From Emticicia sp. CRIBPO (GTDB taxonomy: Bacteria > Bacteroidota > Bacteroidia > Cytophagales > Spirosomataceae), in NCBI RefSeq assembly GCF_009905725.1, contig NZ_JAAAKV010000002.1, forward strand, positions 434,001 through 498,000: a stretch of DNA of 64,000 nucleotides, written 5' to 3'. Under the pieces are notes generated by a model, which was not told the DNA's origin, did no database searches, and saw only the letters and a list, made by a program, of their open reading frames with translations. Each line of letters opens with the position of its first letter. Position 1 is the first letter of the stretch. This document shows, in pieces, positions 33,095-40,741 of the stretch. A program made the translations under genes and the position numbers.

Positions 33095-33610
33095 TCACAA
33101 CCTACTCACTTCTGTTTGGGTTAAATCTACTGTGACTGTCATTTGTAATGACTCGATGTGTACATAGATCTTTTTGCCTTGTTTGCCGACTATTTCTCCG
33201 TCTGTTTCAGCCAGGGAACCGGATTTTATCTTGATCCTGTCGCTGGTTTCGAGTTGGGTGACCGAGATGGTTTTATGATCGTAGTGATCCAGTAAATCTT
33301 TGATCGCCTGTATCTCCTGGTCTTTGACAACGGCGGCTTGTCTGAGCCAGAAAAGGTATCTTACTACCCCTTGTACTTCAAAAACCTTTGCCCTGTGTTT
33401 TTCTTCCAGCCTCACAAACACATAGGACTTGAAAAGAGGTTCTTCTATCGTCTTTTTCCGGTCCGACCACTGTTTGGTGGTTTTGACGACAGGGCAAAAA
33501 ACTTCTATGCCTATCTGACTGAGCCGCTCTGCGACAATCTTTTCATTCCTCGACTTGGTATATAAAACAAACCACTTCAATTGAGTTTCGATATTGTTCT
33601 GTGTTTCCAT
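33095..33610 (-). CDS. UpxY-family transcription antiterminator (NusG paralogue)
   Basis: 171 residues with the NusG N-terminal domain: KWFVLYTKSRNEKIVAERL, then IEVFCPVVKTTKQW and a conserved PLFKSYVFVRL. GVVRYLFW follows, and a C-terminal KOW-type domain closes the protein (SDRIKIKSGSLAETDGEIVG). UpxY proteins load on RNA polymerase at their own operon's leader and stop early termination of long capsule transcripts. It is the first gene of the unit running to 13719, which fits that role. Confidence 0.92.
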   Translation of the reverse strand: METQNNIETQLKWFVLYTKSRNEKIVAERLSQIGIEVFCPVVKTTKQWSDRKKTIEEPLFKSYVFVRLEEKHRAKVFEVQGVVRYLFWLRQAAVVKDQEIQAIKDLLDHYDHKTISVTQLETSDRIKIKSGSLAETDGEIVGKQGKKIYVHIESLQMTVTVDLTQTEVSRL

Positions 33611-33632
33611 AAGCCAAAATTAATGATTTTTT

Positions 33633-33978
33633 GGCTTTAAGCTGTAAGCCTTAAGCAGTCATCTATCGTCGAATTGTTTTTCAGGCATTTAGGGTATCAA
33701 GAATTCATTTTTGTAATTACGCTCCTTTCTGCCTTTTTCCATTCTACCCAGTCCGCCCCCGTTACCTGGGCAAGCTCTGGCGGCCAGGCCGGGCGGGCTT
33801 TCTCCAACACCCCACGGCTTCGCCCTTTCAGTCCCATTTATTGAACCTATGAAAACAAGAATCTATTTAAAAATGAGCAACCAGCTGCTCCAAAAAACCT
33901 GAAACCCTACAGCTTATAGCCTATCATCGCTTATAGCTTAAACCTTACAGCCTACCACTTAAAACCTTACAGCCTACG
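33633..33978. repeat. Heptanucleotide arrays upstream of the UpxY gene
   Basis: A plus-oriented array (CTTTAAG, CTGTAAG, CCTTAAG, CAGTC) at 33633-33659 is matched by minus-oriented arrays at 33906-33978 (AGCTTAT, AGCCTAT, AGCTTAA, AGCCTAC units). A GC-rich palindromic module lies between, near 33752-33800. The 654-bp gap 33611-34264 holds these and no credible gene. The operon promoter should be here, but I could not place it. Confidence 0.55.
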
Positions 33979-34264
33979 CATCCAAACTCTCCCTTTTTAC
34001 GTATCTATACCGAAATACTCGTCAGTTTGACTTGTTTTCCGTTAGAGGTACAACGGCTAAACCGCACACTTTTTTCCATAGAAGTCCTCCCTGGGCATTG
34101 GTATGCCGGTACACTCCATTTTTTGTGGTAAAATTTATTCTTTATATGTTTCCGGTTTTAAGGCCGGGTCTTTTTGGGCGGGACTTAGTTTTCATGGCTA
34201 AAATTATAAGTTCCCTTGTCTATAAAACACGCGTACTGTATTATCAAATCAATAATTCAGCTGA

Positions 34265-35359
34265 TTAGTCAGCGAAACCACTGTAGGTTTTATTCGTATT
34301 CTTAAAAATGTTCAGATCAGACCAGACCATTTCTTCAGCCAGGGCCTGCAAATCATATTTAGGCTCCCAACCCAGTTTGGTTTTTGATTTGGTAGGATCA
34401 CCGATCAGCAATTCCACTTCTGTAGGTCTGAAATATTTAGGATCAACAGAAACGACTACTTTACCGACAGGCAACAGGTATTCAGGATTGTTACATGCGG
34501 CCACGATCCCTTTCTCGTCAACGCCTTTTCCTTCAAAAGTCAGTTCAATACCCAATACCCCGAAGGCCATTTTCACGAAATCCCTGATGGTGGTGGTCAC
34601 TCCTGTGGCAATCACGAAATCTTCAGCCACCTCCTGCTGCAGGATACGCCACATAGCTTCCACGTAGTCTTTGGCATGTCCCCAGTCTCTCCTGGCATCG
34701 AGGTTACCCAGGTAAAGACAGTTTTCAAACCCTGTCAGGATCTGGGCTACGCCCCTGGTGATCTTACGGGTAACGAAAGTCTCTCCCCTTAACGGAGATT
34801 CGTGGTTAAATAATATCCCGTTACAGGCAAACATTCCGTAAGCTTCACGGTAGTTGACTGTGATCCAGTACGCATACATCTTGGCAGCAGCATACGGCGA
34901 TCTCGGATAGAACGGGGTGGTTTCTTTCTGAGGTACTTCCTGCACAAGGCCGTACAACTCAGAAGTAGAAGCCTGGTATATTCTTGTTTTTTTGGTCAAT
35001 CCCAAAATACGGATGGCTTCGAGCAAACGAAGGGTTCCGATTCCATCCACATTGGCTACATATTCAGGCTGGTCAAAACTTACCTTAACATGCGACATCG
35101 CACCCAGGTTATAAATCTCGTCAGGCTGTACTTCCTGGATGATCCGGATGATGTTGGTAGAGTCACTCAGGTCTCCGTAATGAAGATGAAAGTTGACATT
35201 ATTTTCATGGGGATCTTTATATAAGTGATCTATTCTTTCGGTATTAAAAAGAGAGGCTCTACGTTTTACACCATGTACATCATATCCTTTTTCCAACAAA
35301 AGTTCGGCAAGATATGCACCGTCCTGACCGGTTACACCTGTAATTAATGCAGTTTTCAT
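34265..35359 (-). CDS. gmd: GDP-mannose 4,6-dehydratase
   Basis: 364 residues, the family's normal length. It converts GDP-D-mannose to GDP-4-keto-6-deoxy-D-mannose using bound NADP+. The motifs [29 protein letters not shown], the catalytic STSELYG and [13 protein letters not shown] (YxxxK), and [17 protein letters not shown] are all diagnostic. No GDP-fucose synthase or other downstream reductase lies in the window. Non-coding DNA separates it from its neighbours on both sides. Confidence 0.96.
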   Translation of the reverse strand: MKTALITGVTGQDGAYLAELLLEKGYDVHGVKRRASLFNTERIDHLYKDPHENNVNFHLHYGDLSDSTNIIRIIQEVQPDEIYNLGAMSHVKVSFDQPEYVANVDGIGTLRLLEAIRILGLTKKTRIYQASTSELYGLVQEVPQKETTPFYPRSPYAAAKMYAYWITVNYREAYGMFACNGILFNHESPLRGETFVTRKITRGVAQILTGFENCLYLGNLDARRDWGHAKDYVEAMWRILQQEVAEDFVIATGVTTTIRDFVKMAFGVLGIELTFEGKGVDEKGIVAACNNPEYLLPVGKVVVSVDPKYFRPTEVELLIGDPTKSKTKLGWEPKYDLQALAEEMVWSDLNIFKNTNKTYSGFAD

Positions 35360-35685
35360 GTTATTAGAATTTCATTTGGTTACACAATAATGATAAAAAT
35401 AATTCTCAAAAAAAAATAAAAACGGAAAATTTATTAAATGGTATCAGAATAATAATACAAAAACGTATAAATGTAATTTTCCCAATTATTATTTAGATAA
35501 AACCGGAATTTTCCATATAATCTATCATTTATGGGTAAATTTTAAAGGAAAAGTACTATTGATACTTTGAAGAGTCCGATGTTTTGAATCTTGGAAATGT
35601 CACATTTATATACCCCTTTCGAATAGGGTTTCGCAAAAGATTTAAAGATGAAGAAAATTGTAATAAAACAAGATTGGTGGTTTTT

Positions 35686-35801
35686 TAGCTTTAAGCAGTA
35701 AGCTATAAGCTATAAGCCATTAGCTGCCGGGTGCATGAGGTATATTATCCGGCTTAACCGGATCCGCTGTTTTTGGCTTTAAGCAGTAAGCTGTAAGCTT
35801 T
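35686..35801. repeat. Two further TAAGCNR heptanucleotide arrays
   Basis: At 35686-35727 the seven-base units read TTTAAGC, AGTAAGC, TATAAGC, TATAAGC, CATTAGC. At 35774-35801 they read CTTTAAG, CAGTAAG, CTGTAAG. A small palindrome (ATCCGG-cttaa-CCGGAT) lies between. They occupy the 707-bp gene-free stretch 35360-36066, which also has a GC-rich palindromic module near 35967-36000. Confidence 0.55.
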
Positions 35802-36005
35802 ATTGTGCATGAATGTTCTTTTAGGGATTCATCAAGACTCACTGTTTTAAGCCACGAAGGCTCTGAGACACGATGCGTTTAATGCGAATTTACCTCACAC
35901 ATAAATAGGTAAAGAAGAAGATTCAAAACTCAGACACCAATTCATTTCCCTCGAATCTACTTTGTGACCGCCAGGCCAGAGGCATTGGGTCGGGCGGGGT
36001 GGATC

Positions 36006-36040
36006 CAAAACAAAAAAGCCTCATCCGGGGATGAAGCTTT
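36006..36040 (-). terminator. Terminator of rpsJ
   Basis: A 12-bp stem with one mismatch (36015-36026 with 36029-36040, AAAGCCTCATCC against GGATGAAGCTTT) is followed on the minus strand by TTTTTTGTTTT. It lies 27 bp beyond the rpsJ stop, so rpsJ ends its own transcript. Confidence 0.85.
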
Positions 36041-36066
36041 CTTAAAATGTCTGACAGCATTAAGTA

Positions 36067-36372
36067 CTATACTTTGATCTCAACGTCAACCCCTGAAGGC
36101 AATTCTAGTTTCATCAAGGCATCAACAGTTTTCGGGCTGGCCGAGAAAATGTCGATCAGACGCTTGTAAGTACATAACTGGAATTGCTCTCTTGATTTTT
36201 TAGAGACGTGAGGAGAACGAAGTACTGTAAATTTCTCAGTACGGGTCGGAAGTGGAATTGGACCGCTTACGGTAGCACCGGTAGATTTTACAGCTTTAAC
36301 AATCTTCTCAGCTGAGTTGTCAACCAAATTATGGTCGAACGACTTCAATTTAATTCTGATCTTTTGTGACAT
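36067..36372 (-). CDS. rpsJ: 30S ribosomal protein S10
   Basis: 101 residues, the usual size, with [20 protein letters not shown] at the N-terminus and [19 protein letters not shown] in the middle, both diagnostic for uS10. It binds 16S rRNA in the small-subunit head and also NusB/NusG in antitermination. The gene normally lies in the S10 or str operon. Here a terminator follows directly, and repeats rather than fusA or rplC adjoin it, so it is a single-gene unit. Confidence 0.97.
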   Translation of the reverse strand: MSQKIRIKLKSFDHNLVDNSAEKIVKAVKSTGATVSGPIPLPTRTEKFTVLRSPHVSKKSREQFQLCTYKRLIDIFSASPKTVDALMKLELPSGVDVEIKV

Positions 36373-36433
36373 ATTGGTTCAAATGTTTAAATGTGATCCC
36401 CTGAGAAAGAACCATTCACTCCTCACGGGGCCG

Positions 36434-36441
36434 CAAAGATA
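36434..36441 (-). promoter_or_regulatory. Probable -7 box (TATCTTTG) of rpsJ
   Basis: On the minus strand TATCTTTGC matches the Bacteroidota consensus TAnnTTTG. It would give a leader of about 50 nt before the ATG. The leader can fold CCCCgTGAG against CTCAGGGG, a bulged hairpin. A clear -33 TTTG was not found. Confidence 0.5.
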
Positions 36442-36497
36442 AGAAGAAATTTTTAATTTGCCATATTTCAATACTTGTCAGTTCGAGCAGTTTATCT

Positions 36498-36612
36498 TGT
36501 CAGTTCGAGCGTAGTCGAGAACCGCTACAAAACATGCACAATGTTTGTGCAAATAATTCTGCCGAAAAAGTAACATCTGTGCATCAGCCTCTCGACTACG
36601 CTCGAGGTGACA
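36498..36612. repeat. Complete 115-bp inverted-repeat element, far from any nuclease gene
   Basis: Exactly 115 bp with the TGTCAGTTCGAGC start, the TGCACAATGTTTGTGCA central hairpin (7-bp stem) and the GCTCGAGGTGACA end. A truncated left arm precedes it at 36476. It shows that the element occurs about 27 kb away from the gene-bearing clusters. Confidence 0.9.
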
Positions 36613-36638
36613 GTTTTCATGTCAGTTCGTCCCTCAGT

Positions 36639-36851
36639 TGTCAGTTCGAGCAACCTGTCCCGACACCTCGGGATAACCTGTCCCGACCCTTCGGGAAACG
36701 AGAACGCGAGTTCGAAGTTTGCCAGCGTAGCTGTCGAGAACAGTTACAACACATGTACAAATTTAGTGCAGACAATACTACTGAAAAAACAACATCGTGC
36801 TTCAGCCTCTCGACTCTCCCGAGGTGTCGGGACAGGCAGCTCGAGGTGACA
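36639..36851. repeat. Expanded 115-bp-family element (213 bp)
   Basis: The left arm carries two TCCCGA...TCGGGA palindromes. The central hairpin has diverged (ACATGTACAAATTTAGTGCA). The right arm carries CTCCCGAGGTGTCGGGACAGG and ends GAGGTGACA. With 36498-36612 it fills most of the 624-bp gap between rpsJ and ispE. Confidence 0.8.
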
Positions 36852-36950
36852 TAAGTGCAAGTCAGTTTCAGGCAATGTTAAATATCATTGAAGTCTTAAT
36901 GTTCTCTCTTAATTACCTTAACTTCTTAATGGTTTAAAACCGTAGCGTAA

Positions 36951-36958
36951 TATTTTTG
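36951..36958 (+). promoter_or_regulatory. Probable -7 box (TATTTTTG) of ispE
   Basis: Exact TAnnTTTG match 38 bp before the ispE ATG. The same octamer recurs as the candidate box of valS, the 50485 gene and the MazG-like gene. No exact -33 TTTG is seen; GGTTTA lies about 15 bp upstream. Confidence 0.5.
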
Positions 36959-36996
36959 TACTAAGTTTACACCAGAATTAATAAAACCTGACTTTT

Positions 36997-37803
36997 ATGC
37001 TCTCGTTTCCGAACGCAAAGATCAATCTCGGCCTGAATATCATTGAAAAAAGACCCGACGGTTTTCACAACATCGAGTCGGTTTTTTATCCTATCGGATG
37101 GAGCGACGTCCTGGAAATCATCCGATCAGATGCTTTTGCTTTCTCTTCTTCAGGCCTTGAGATCCCCGGCGACCCGGAAAACAACCTGATTGTGAAAGCG
37201 TATGATTTATTAAAACAGGAAAACCTGGTCAGCTCACCCGTCAAAATACACCTCCACAAGGTGATAGCGATGGGAGCGGGCATGGGTGGCGGCTCTGCCG
37301 ACGGAGCTTTTGCCCTGAAAATGCTCAATGATCTGTTTGAGTTGAACTTAAGTACAGAAGCTTTGGAAGCTTATGCCATACAATTAGGGAGTGACTGTCC
37401 GTTTTTTATAGAGAACAAACCGATGCTTTGTTCCGGGAGGGGCAATGAGTTTGAAGCGATTGACCTTGATCTGAAGGGTAAGTATTTGCTGGCGGTGAAC
37501 CCGGGCATCCATATCTCAACGGCAGAAGCCTACGGAGGCGTGAGTCCTGAAAAGCCGGAAATAGGAATCAAAGAAACTATTTCACGCCCGGTAACAGAAT
37601 GGAAAGGAATTTTAAAAAACGATTTCGAGAATAAATTGTTAATAAAGTATCCGGCCATCGATAAGCTGAAAGAGCTCTTGTATAAAGAAGGGGCACTGTA
37701 CGCGTCCATGACCGGTAGCGGCTCAACGGTGTACGGGATATTTGAGCAAGAAACAGAAGTTAAGGTGCCGGAGGGATACATGAGCTGGGAAGGAGTGCTG
37801 TAA
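36997..37803 (+). CDS. ispE: 4-diphosphocytidyl-2-C-methyl-D-erythritol kinase
   Basis: 268 residues of the GHMP kinase superfamily. The enzyme phosphorylates CDP-methylerythritol in the MEP isoprenoid pathway. The N-terminus FPNAKINLGLNIIEKRPDGFHNI carries the substrate-binding Lys and His region. The ATP-binding Gly-rich loop is MGAGMGGGSADGAFAL near residue 95, and the C-terminal motif is ASMTGSGSTVYGIF. It is a single gene preceded by a -7 box. Confidence 0.95.
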   Translation: MLSFPNAKINLGLNIIEKRPDGFHNIESVFYPIGWSDVLEIIRSDAFAFSSSGLEIPGDPENNLIVKAYDLLKQENLVSSPVKIHLHKVIAMGAGMGGGSADGAFALKMLNDLFELNLSTEALEAYAIQLGSDCPFFIENKPMLCSGRGNEFEAIDLDLKGKYLLAVNPGIHISTAEAYGGVSPEKPEIGIKETISRPVTEWKGILKNDFENKLLIKYPAIDKLKELLYKEGALYASMTGSGSTVYGIFEQETEVKVPEGYMSWEGVL

Positions 37804-37869
37804 ACGGCTGTTAGCGATTGCCCTTAGCAGTAATTGGATTTCGTGTTTTTGCTCAGTTTTTTTGCCACA

Positions 37870-37943
37870 AAGACACGATGCAGATTTCACGAAAAAATGA
37901 TCGTTTTCGAATGAGTTTACTCGTAGTAAAAGAATCGTGTCTT
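37870..37943. repeat. Inverted repeat AAGACACGAT...ATCGTGTCTT downstream of ispE
   Basis: A perfect 10-bp inverted repeat with a 54-bp spacer, set in 'gccacaaagacacgatg' words that also occur near 35851-35877 and, decayed, near 466-488. No T-run follows directly, so it is not a clear terminator. Confidence 0.4.
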
Positions 37944-38064
37944 CGTTGCTTTTTTTGCGACGAATAAGTTTGCCATCTTGTGGCTATTAAATATGATTAT
38001 TTTTAAAGAACAAGTTTCGCCACTCACCAAACCCAAAAGCTAATAACTAAACAGCCAAAACAAC

Positions 38065-38652
38065 ATGCCCAATATATTAACAAGACGCCGCGAGCCTTTT
38101 ACTTTTATGCTGTACCTCGGTATGGCCGGCAGCTGCATTTTGTTTTTATTCATCTTCCTGGTATTTGTCCGGAAAGAAATCCTGAATCAGCAAATCCCAC
38201 TGCATTTACCGGTGGTGTTCTGGTGGAGTACTCTATCCATCCTGCTGAGCAGTCTATCCATTGAATTTGCAAAGCATGCTTTTAAAAGGGAAAAATTCTT
38301 CACCTATAGAGTCAGTATTTCTTTGTGTTTTGCCCTGAGTCTGCTTTTTCTTTCATTCCAGTTTTTCGGCTGGCAGCAGTTGACTTCTTCAGGCATCACA
38401 ATGGCCAACAGTACGAGCGGGTCATTTATTTATATATTGTCCGGCCTGCACATCGTCCATACCCTGGTAGGCATCATCGGTCTGACGGTGGTGATCCGGG
38501 ATGCTTTCAGTAACCTGAGTTACGTGGACTCGTTCATTTACAGTGTCAATGCCCCCAACCAGCTGCGGCTGAAACTCTTCAGTATTTACTGGCATTTCCT
38601 GGATGCCCTCTGGCTGATCATCTTTTTGTTCCTCTTATATCATGCTTCGTAA
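38065..38652 (+). CDS. Heme-copper oxidase subunit III-like protein
   Basis: 195 residues with five hydrophobic helices, typical of short bacterial cytochrome-oxidase subunit III. Motifs are FWWSTLSILLSSLSIEFA, SGSFIYILSGLHIVHTLVG (the conserved G-x-H-x-x-H region) and the terminal YWHFLDALWLIIF. It would stabilise the catalytic subunits in the inner membrane. Subunits I and II are not in the window. Its last 11 bp overlap the recO start, so the two are cotranslated. Confidence 0.87.
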   Translation: MPNILTRRREPFTFMLYLGMAGSCILFLFIFLVFVRKEILNQQIPLHLPVVFWWSTLSILLSSLSIEFAKHAFKREKFFTYRVSISLCFALSLLFLSFQFFGWQQLTSSGITMANSTSGSFIYILSGLHIVHTLVGIIGLTVVIRDAFSNLSYVDSFIYSVNAPNQLRLKLFSIYWHFLDALWLIIFLFLLYHAS

Positions 38653-39331
38653 AACCCGCGGAATAGTACTCAGTTTTGTGAAGTATCGTGAAACTTCCAT
38701 CATCGTCCGGATTTTCACCGACCAGTTCGGGGTGCAGTCTTACATAGAAAACGGGGTTCGGAGCAGTAAGGGCAAAAACAAGATTGCCCTTTTTCAACCA
38801 CTCACCCTGCTGGACCTGGTGGTGTATCATGACGATAAAAAAGACCTGCACAGGATTTCAGAGATCAGGTGTTTACATCCTTTTGCATCTTTACCTTATG
38901 AGGTGAGCAAATCCTGTGTAGGGATATTCATGGCAGAGGTATTGCATAAAACCCTGAAGGAGCATACTGAGAATGTGTCTTTGTTTGAATTTATCCATGA
39001 TGCGGTGATTCAGCTGGACCAGCAGAAAGAGGGGTTTGAGAACTTCCACCTGCATTTCCTGATCCAGTACAGTCTTTATCTGGGTTTTACACCGCATTCG
39101 GCCGAAGAAATATTTGAGCAACTGGATGCCTTGTCCGTCCCGTATGTGTTCAATGCCCAAACGGCAGAAATACTGAATGACATGATCGTGAGAGAAAGCG
39201 GCCTCGAAAACCGCCTGTCAAGAAAAACCCGCTCGGAGCTGCTGGACATCCTCCTCCTCTTTTATCGCATCCATATCGAAGACTTCGGAGAGTTAAGGTC
39301 TTTGCCTGTTTTGAAGGAGGTTTTGGCTTGA
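38642..39331 (+). CDS. recO: DNA repair protein RecO
   Basis: 229 residues. The N-terminal OB-fold starts LRKTRGIVLSFVKYRETSII, followed by TDQFGVQSYIENGVR and LTLLDLVVYHD. A helical C-terminal domain follows. RecO loads RecA onto SSB-coated single strands with RecR. The zinc-finger Cys residues seen in some RecO proteins are absent, which is common in Bacteroidota. The ATG overlaps the upstream stop by 11 bp. Confidence 0.92.
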   Translation: MLRKTRGIVLSFVKYRETSIIVRIFTDQFGVQSYIENGVRSSKGKNKIALFQPLTLLDLVVYHDDKKDLHRISEIRCLHPFASLPYEVSKSCVGIFMAEVLHKTLKEHTENVSLFEFIHDAVIQLDQQKEGFENFHLHFLIQYSLYLGFTPHSAEEIFEQLDALSVPYVFNAQTAEILNDMIVRESGLENRLSRKTRSELLDILLLFYRIHIEDFGELRSLPVLKEVLA

Positions 39332-39355
39332 ATGATTACAACTTATCAGGATATC

Positions 39356-40618
39356 TCATCTCTTGGGGATATCTACCGAATATTTCAGAGAAAAATTGAT
39401 AAACATAGCATTTGATAAAATATGGATATAATCCAAATCCTGAAAAAGTATTTTATCGCTTGCCAAAGGAGTAGTGTTTTCAATACTTTTAACCCGCGAA
39501 AAATTAGTTTTATCAAAACGAACCCTTAAATACCTAACAGACAAGTCAAGCTTTATCTTATCAGAAACATTCAAAGCTCCACCAATTCCCCCATGAACCC
39601 CACCTCTGAACCCAATTGACTCCATTCCTCTTGTTTCCCGGTAAAACTTATATTCCTTTTCTCCGACCCCATTGAAATAATTCAGATGCAGCTTCATTTC
39701 ACCTGAAGCTTTTACAAAACTGGGGCCACCAAAAAGATATGGGTTAAACCGACGAGGCAACTTATTAAATACGTAGTACTTAATATTGGGTTCCAAGACA
39801 ACAAAGCTCATCTTGATTTTGTCTAGTACAGGACTTTCATAAAATCCTTTAAAAACTACATAATCAGGTGTAATTATCTTTGCCCAACCAATATGCGTAT
39901 CAGCAACTTTTAAATCCTTATATTCACTTAAATAATAGGCATCAAAGCCGAATCTGAATGTATTATTCAATTTTAAGCCTAAAGAAATCCCTCCGCCCCC
40001 ATTAAGTGTGCGACCCATAGAATTACCTTTAACAATGTTCAATTCATTTGGACCGGCAAGGAATAAAGTCCCTATTTCAATACTGGTTTTTATAGCTGAC
40101 CTTTTATGAGGTTTACTTTGGTAGTTATTTACGTAATCAATAAAACCAACGAGATAATTTGAAGAATAATTAGGCAGTAAATTACTCTTCACAGCATATT
40201 CATCTAAAGCCTTCTCTCCATAAATCAATTTTAATGCGTCCTTAAAATACCGTTTGGAGAGAAAAAGTAGGGTGTCCGGAGATTGAATATAGTATCGATG
40301 AGTCCTGGGTTGATAATATAAACTATGATTCCCTTCTATCATCTGGAACAACAATTCATACCTATCTTTAAAAATCCGGGGAACATACCTTCCGCCATAC
40401 CCTGATTTTAAACTTTCAATATCTTCAAATTTAACAAAGTCTCTTTTCCCGGATTCAGGATTCTTAAATAGTACCTTATTACTTTTGAAATCAAGAAAAG
40501 TAACTGCGATGATTTTTTTGTTATCCCTTAACAGGTTAATAGTGTCTTTAACCAAAGATTGCGAAAAACAAAAAGAAGAAAACAGAAATAGAAAGGTGGT
40601 TATCAGATATTTTCTCAT
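39356..40618 (-). CDS. Secreted, probably outer-membrane beta-barrel protein of unknown family
   Basis: 420 residues with a signal peptide (MRKYLITTFLFLFSSFCFSQ). The first third is soluble-looking and begins with IAVTFLDFKSNKVLFKN, a DUF-like 'what changes in the cell' strand pattern that I cannot name. From about residue 180 the sequence alternates in short strands with aromatic ends (LGLKLNNTFRFGFDAYYL, IKLDLSVRYLRVRF) and finishes near a beta-signal-like INFSLKY. No enzymatic motif is visible. It stands alone on the minus strand between recO and valS. Confidence 0.7.
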   Translation of the reverse strand: MRKYLITTFLFLFSSFCFSQSLVKDTINLLRDNKKIIAVTFLDFKSNKVLFKNPESGKRDFVKFEDIESLKSGYGGRYVPRIFKDRYELLFQMIEGNHSLYYQPRTHRYYIQSPDTLLFLSKRYFKDALKLIYGEKALDEYAVKSNLLPNYSSNYLVGFIDYVNNYQSKPHKRSAIKTSIEIGTLFLAGPNELNIVKGNSMGRTLNGGGGISLGLKLNNTFRFGFDAYYLSEYKDLKVADTHIGWAKIITPDYVVFKGFYESPVLDKIKMSFVVLEPNIKYYVFNKLPRRFNPYLFGGPSFVKASGEMKLHLNYFNGVGEKEYKFYRETRGMESIGFRGGVHGGIGGALNVSDKIKLDLSVRYLRVRFDKTNFSRVKSIENTTPLASDKILFQDLDYIHILSNAMFINFSLKYSVDIPKR

Positions 40619-40741
40619 CCTTATATTAAAAGTTGTTTGGTGCTATTACTTACACCTTCAATTTCGAAAAAAATGCACATTTTAAAAGCATGGAATAGGA
40701 TAAATATTAAACCCTATCCATACTTTAATCTCTTATAAAAA

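Noticed and set aside
34032-34268. 78-residue plus-strand frame upstream of gmd
   Set aside because: It begins at a non-ATG codon, has odd composition and no recognisable domain, and lies in a spacer with repeats. Not supported as a gene.
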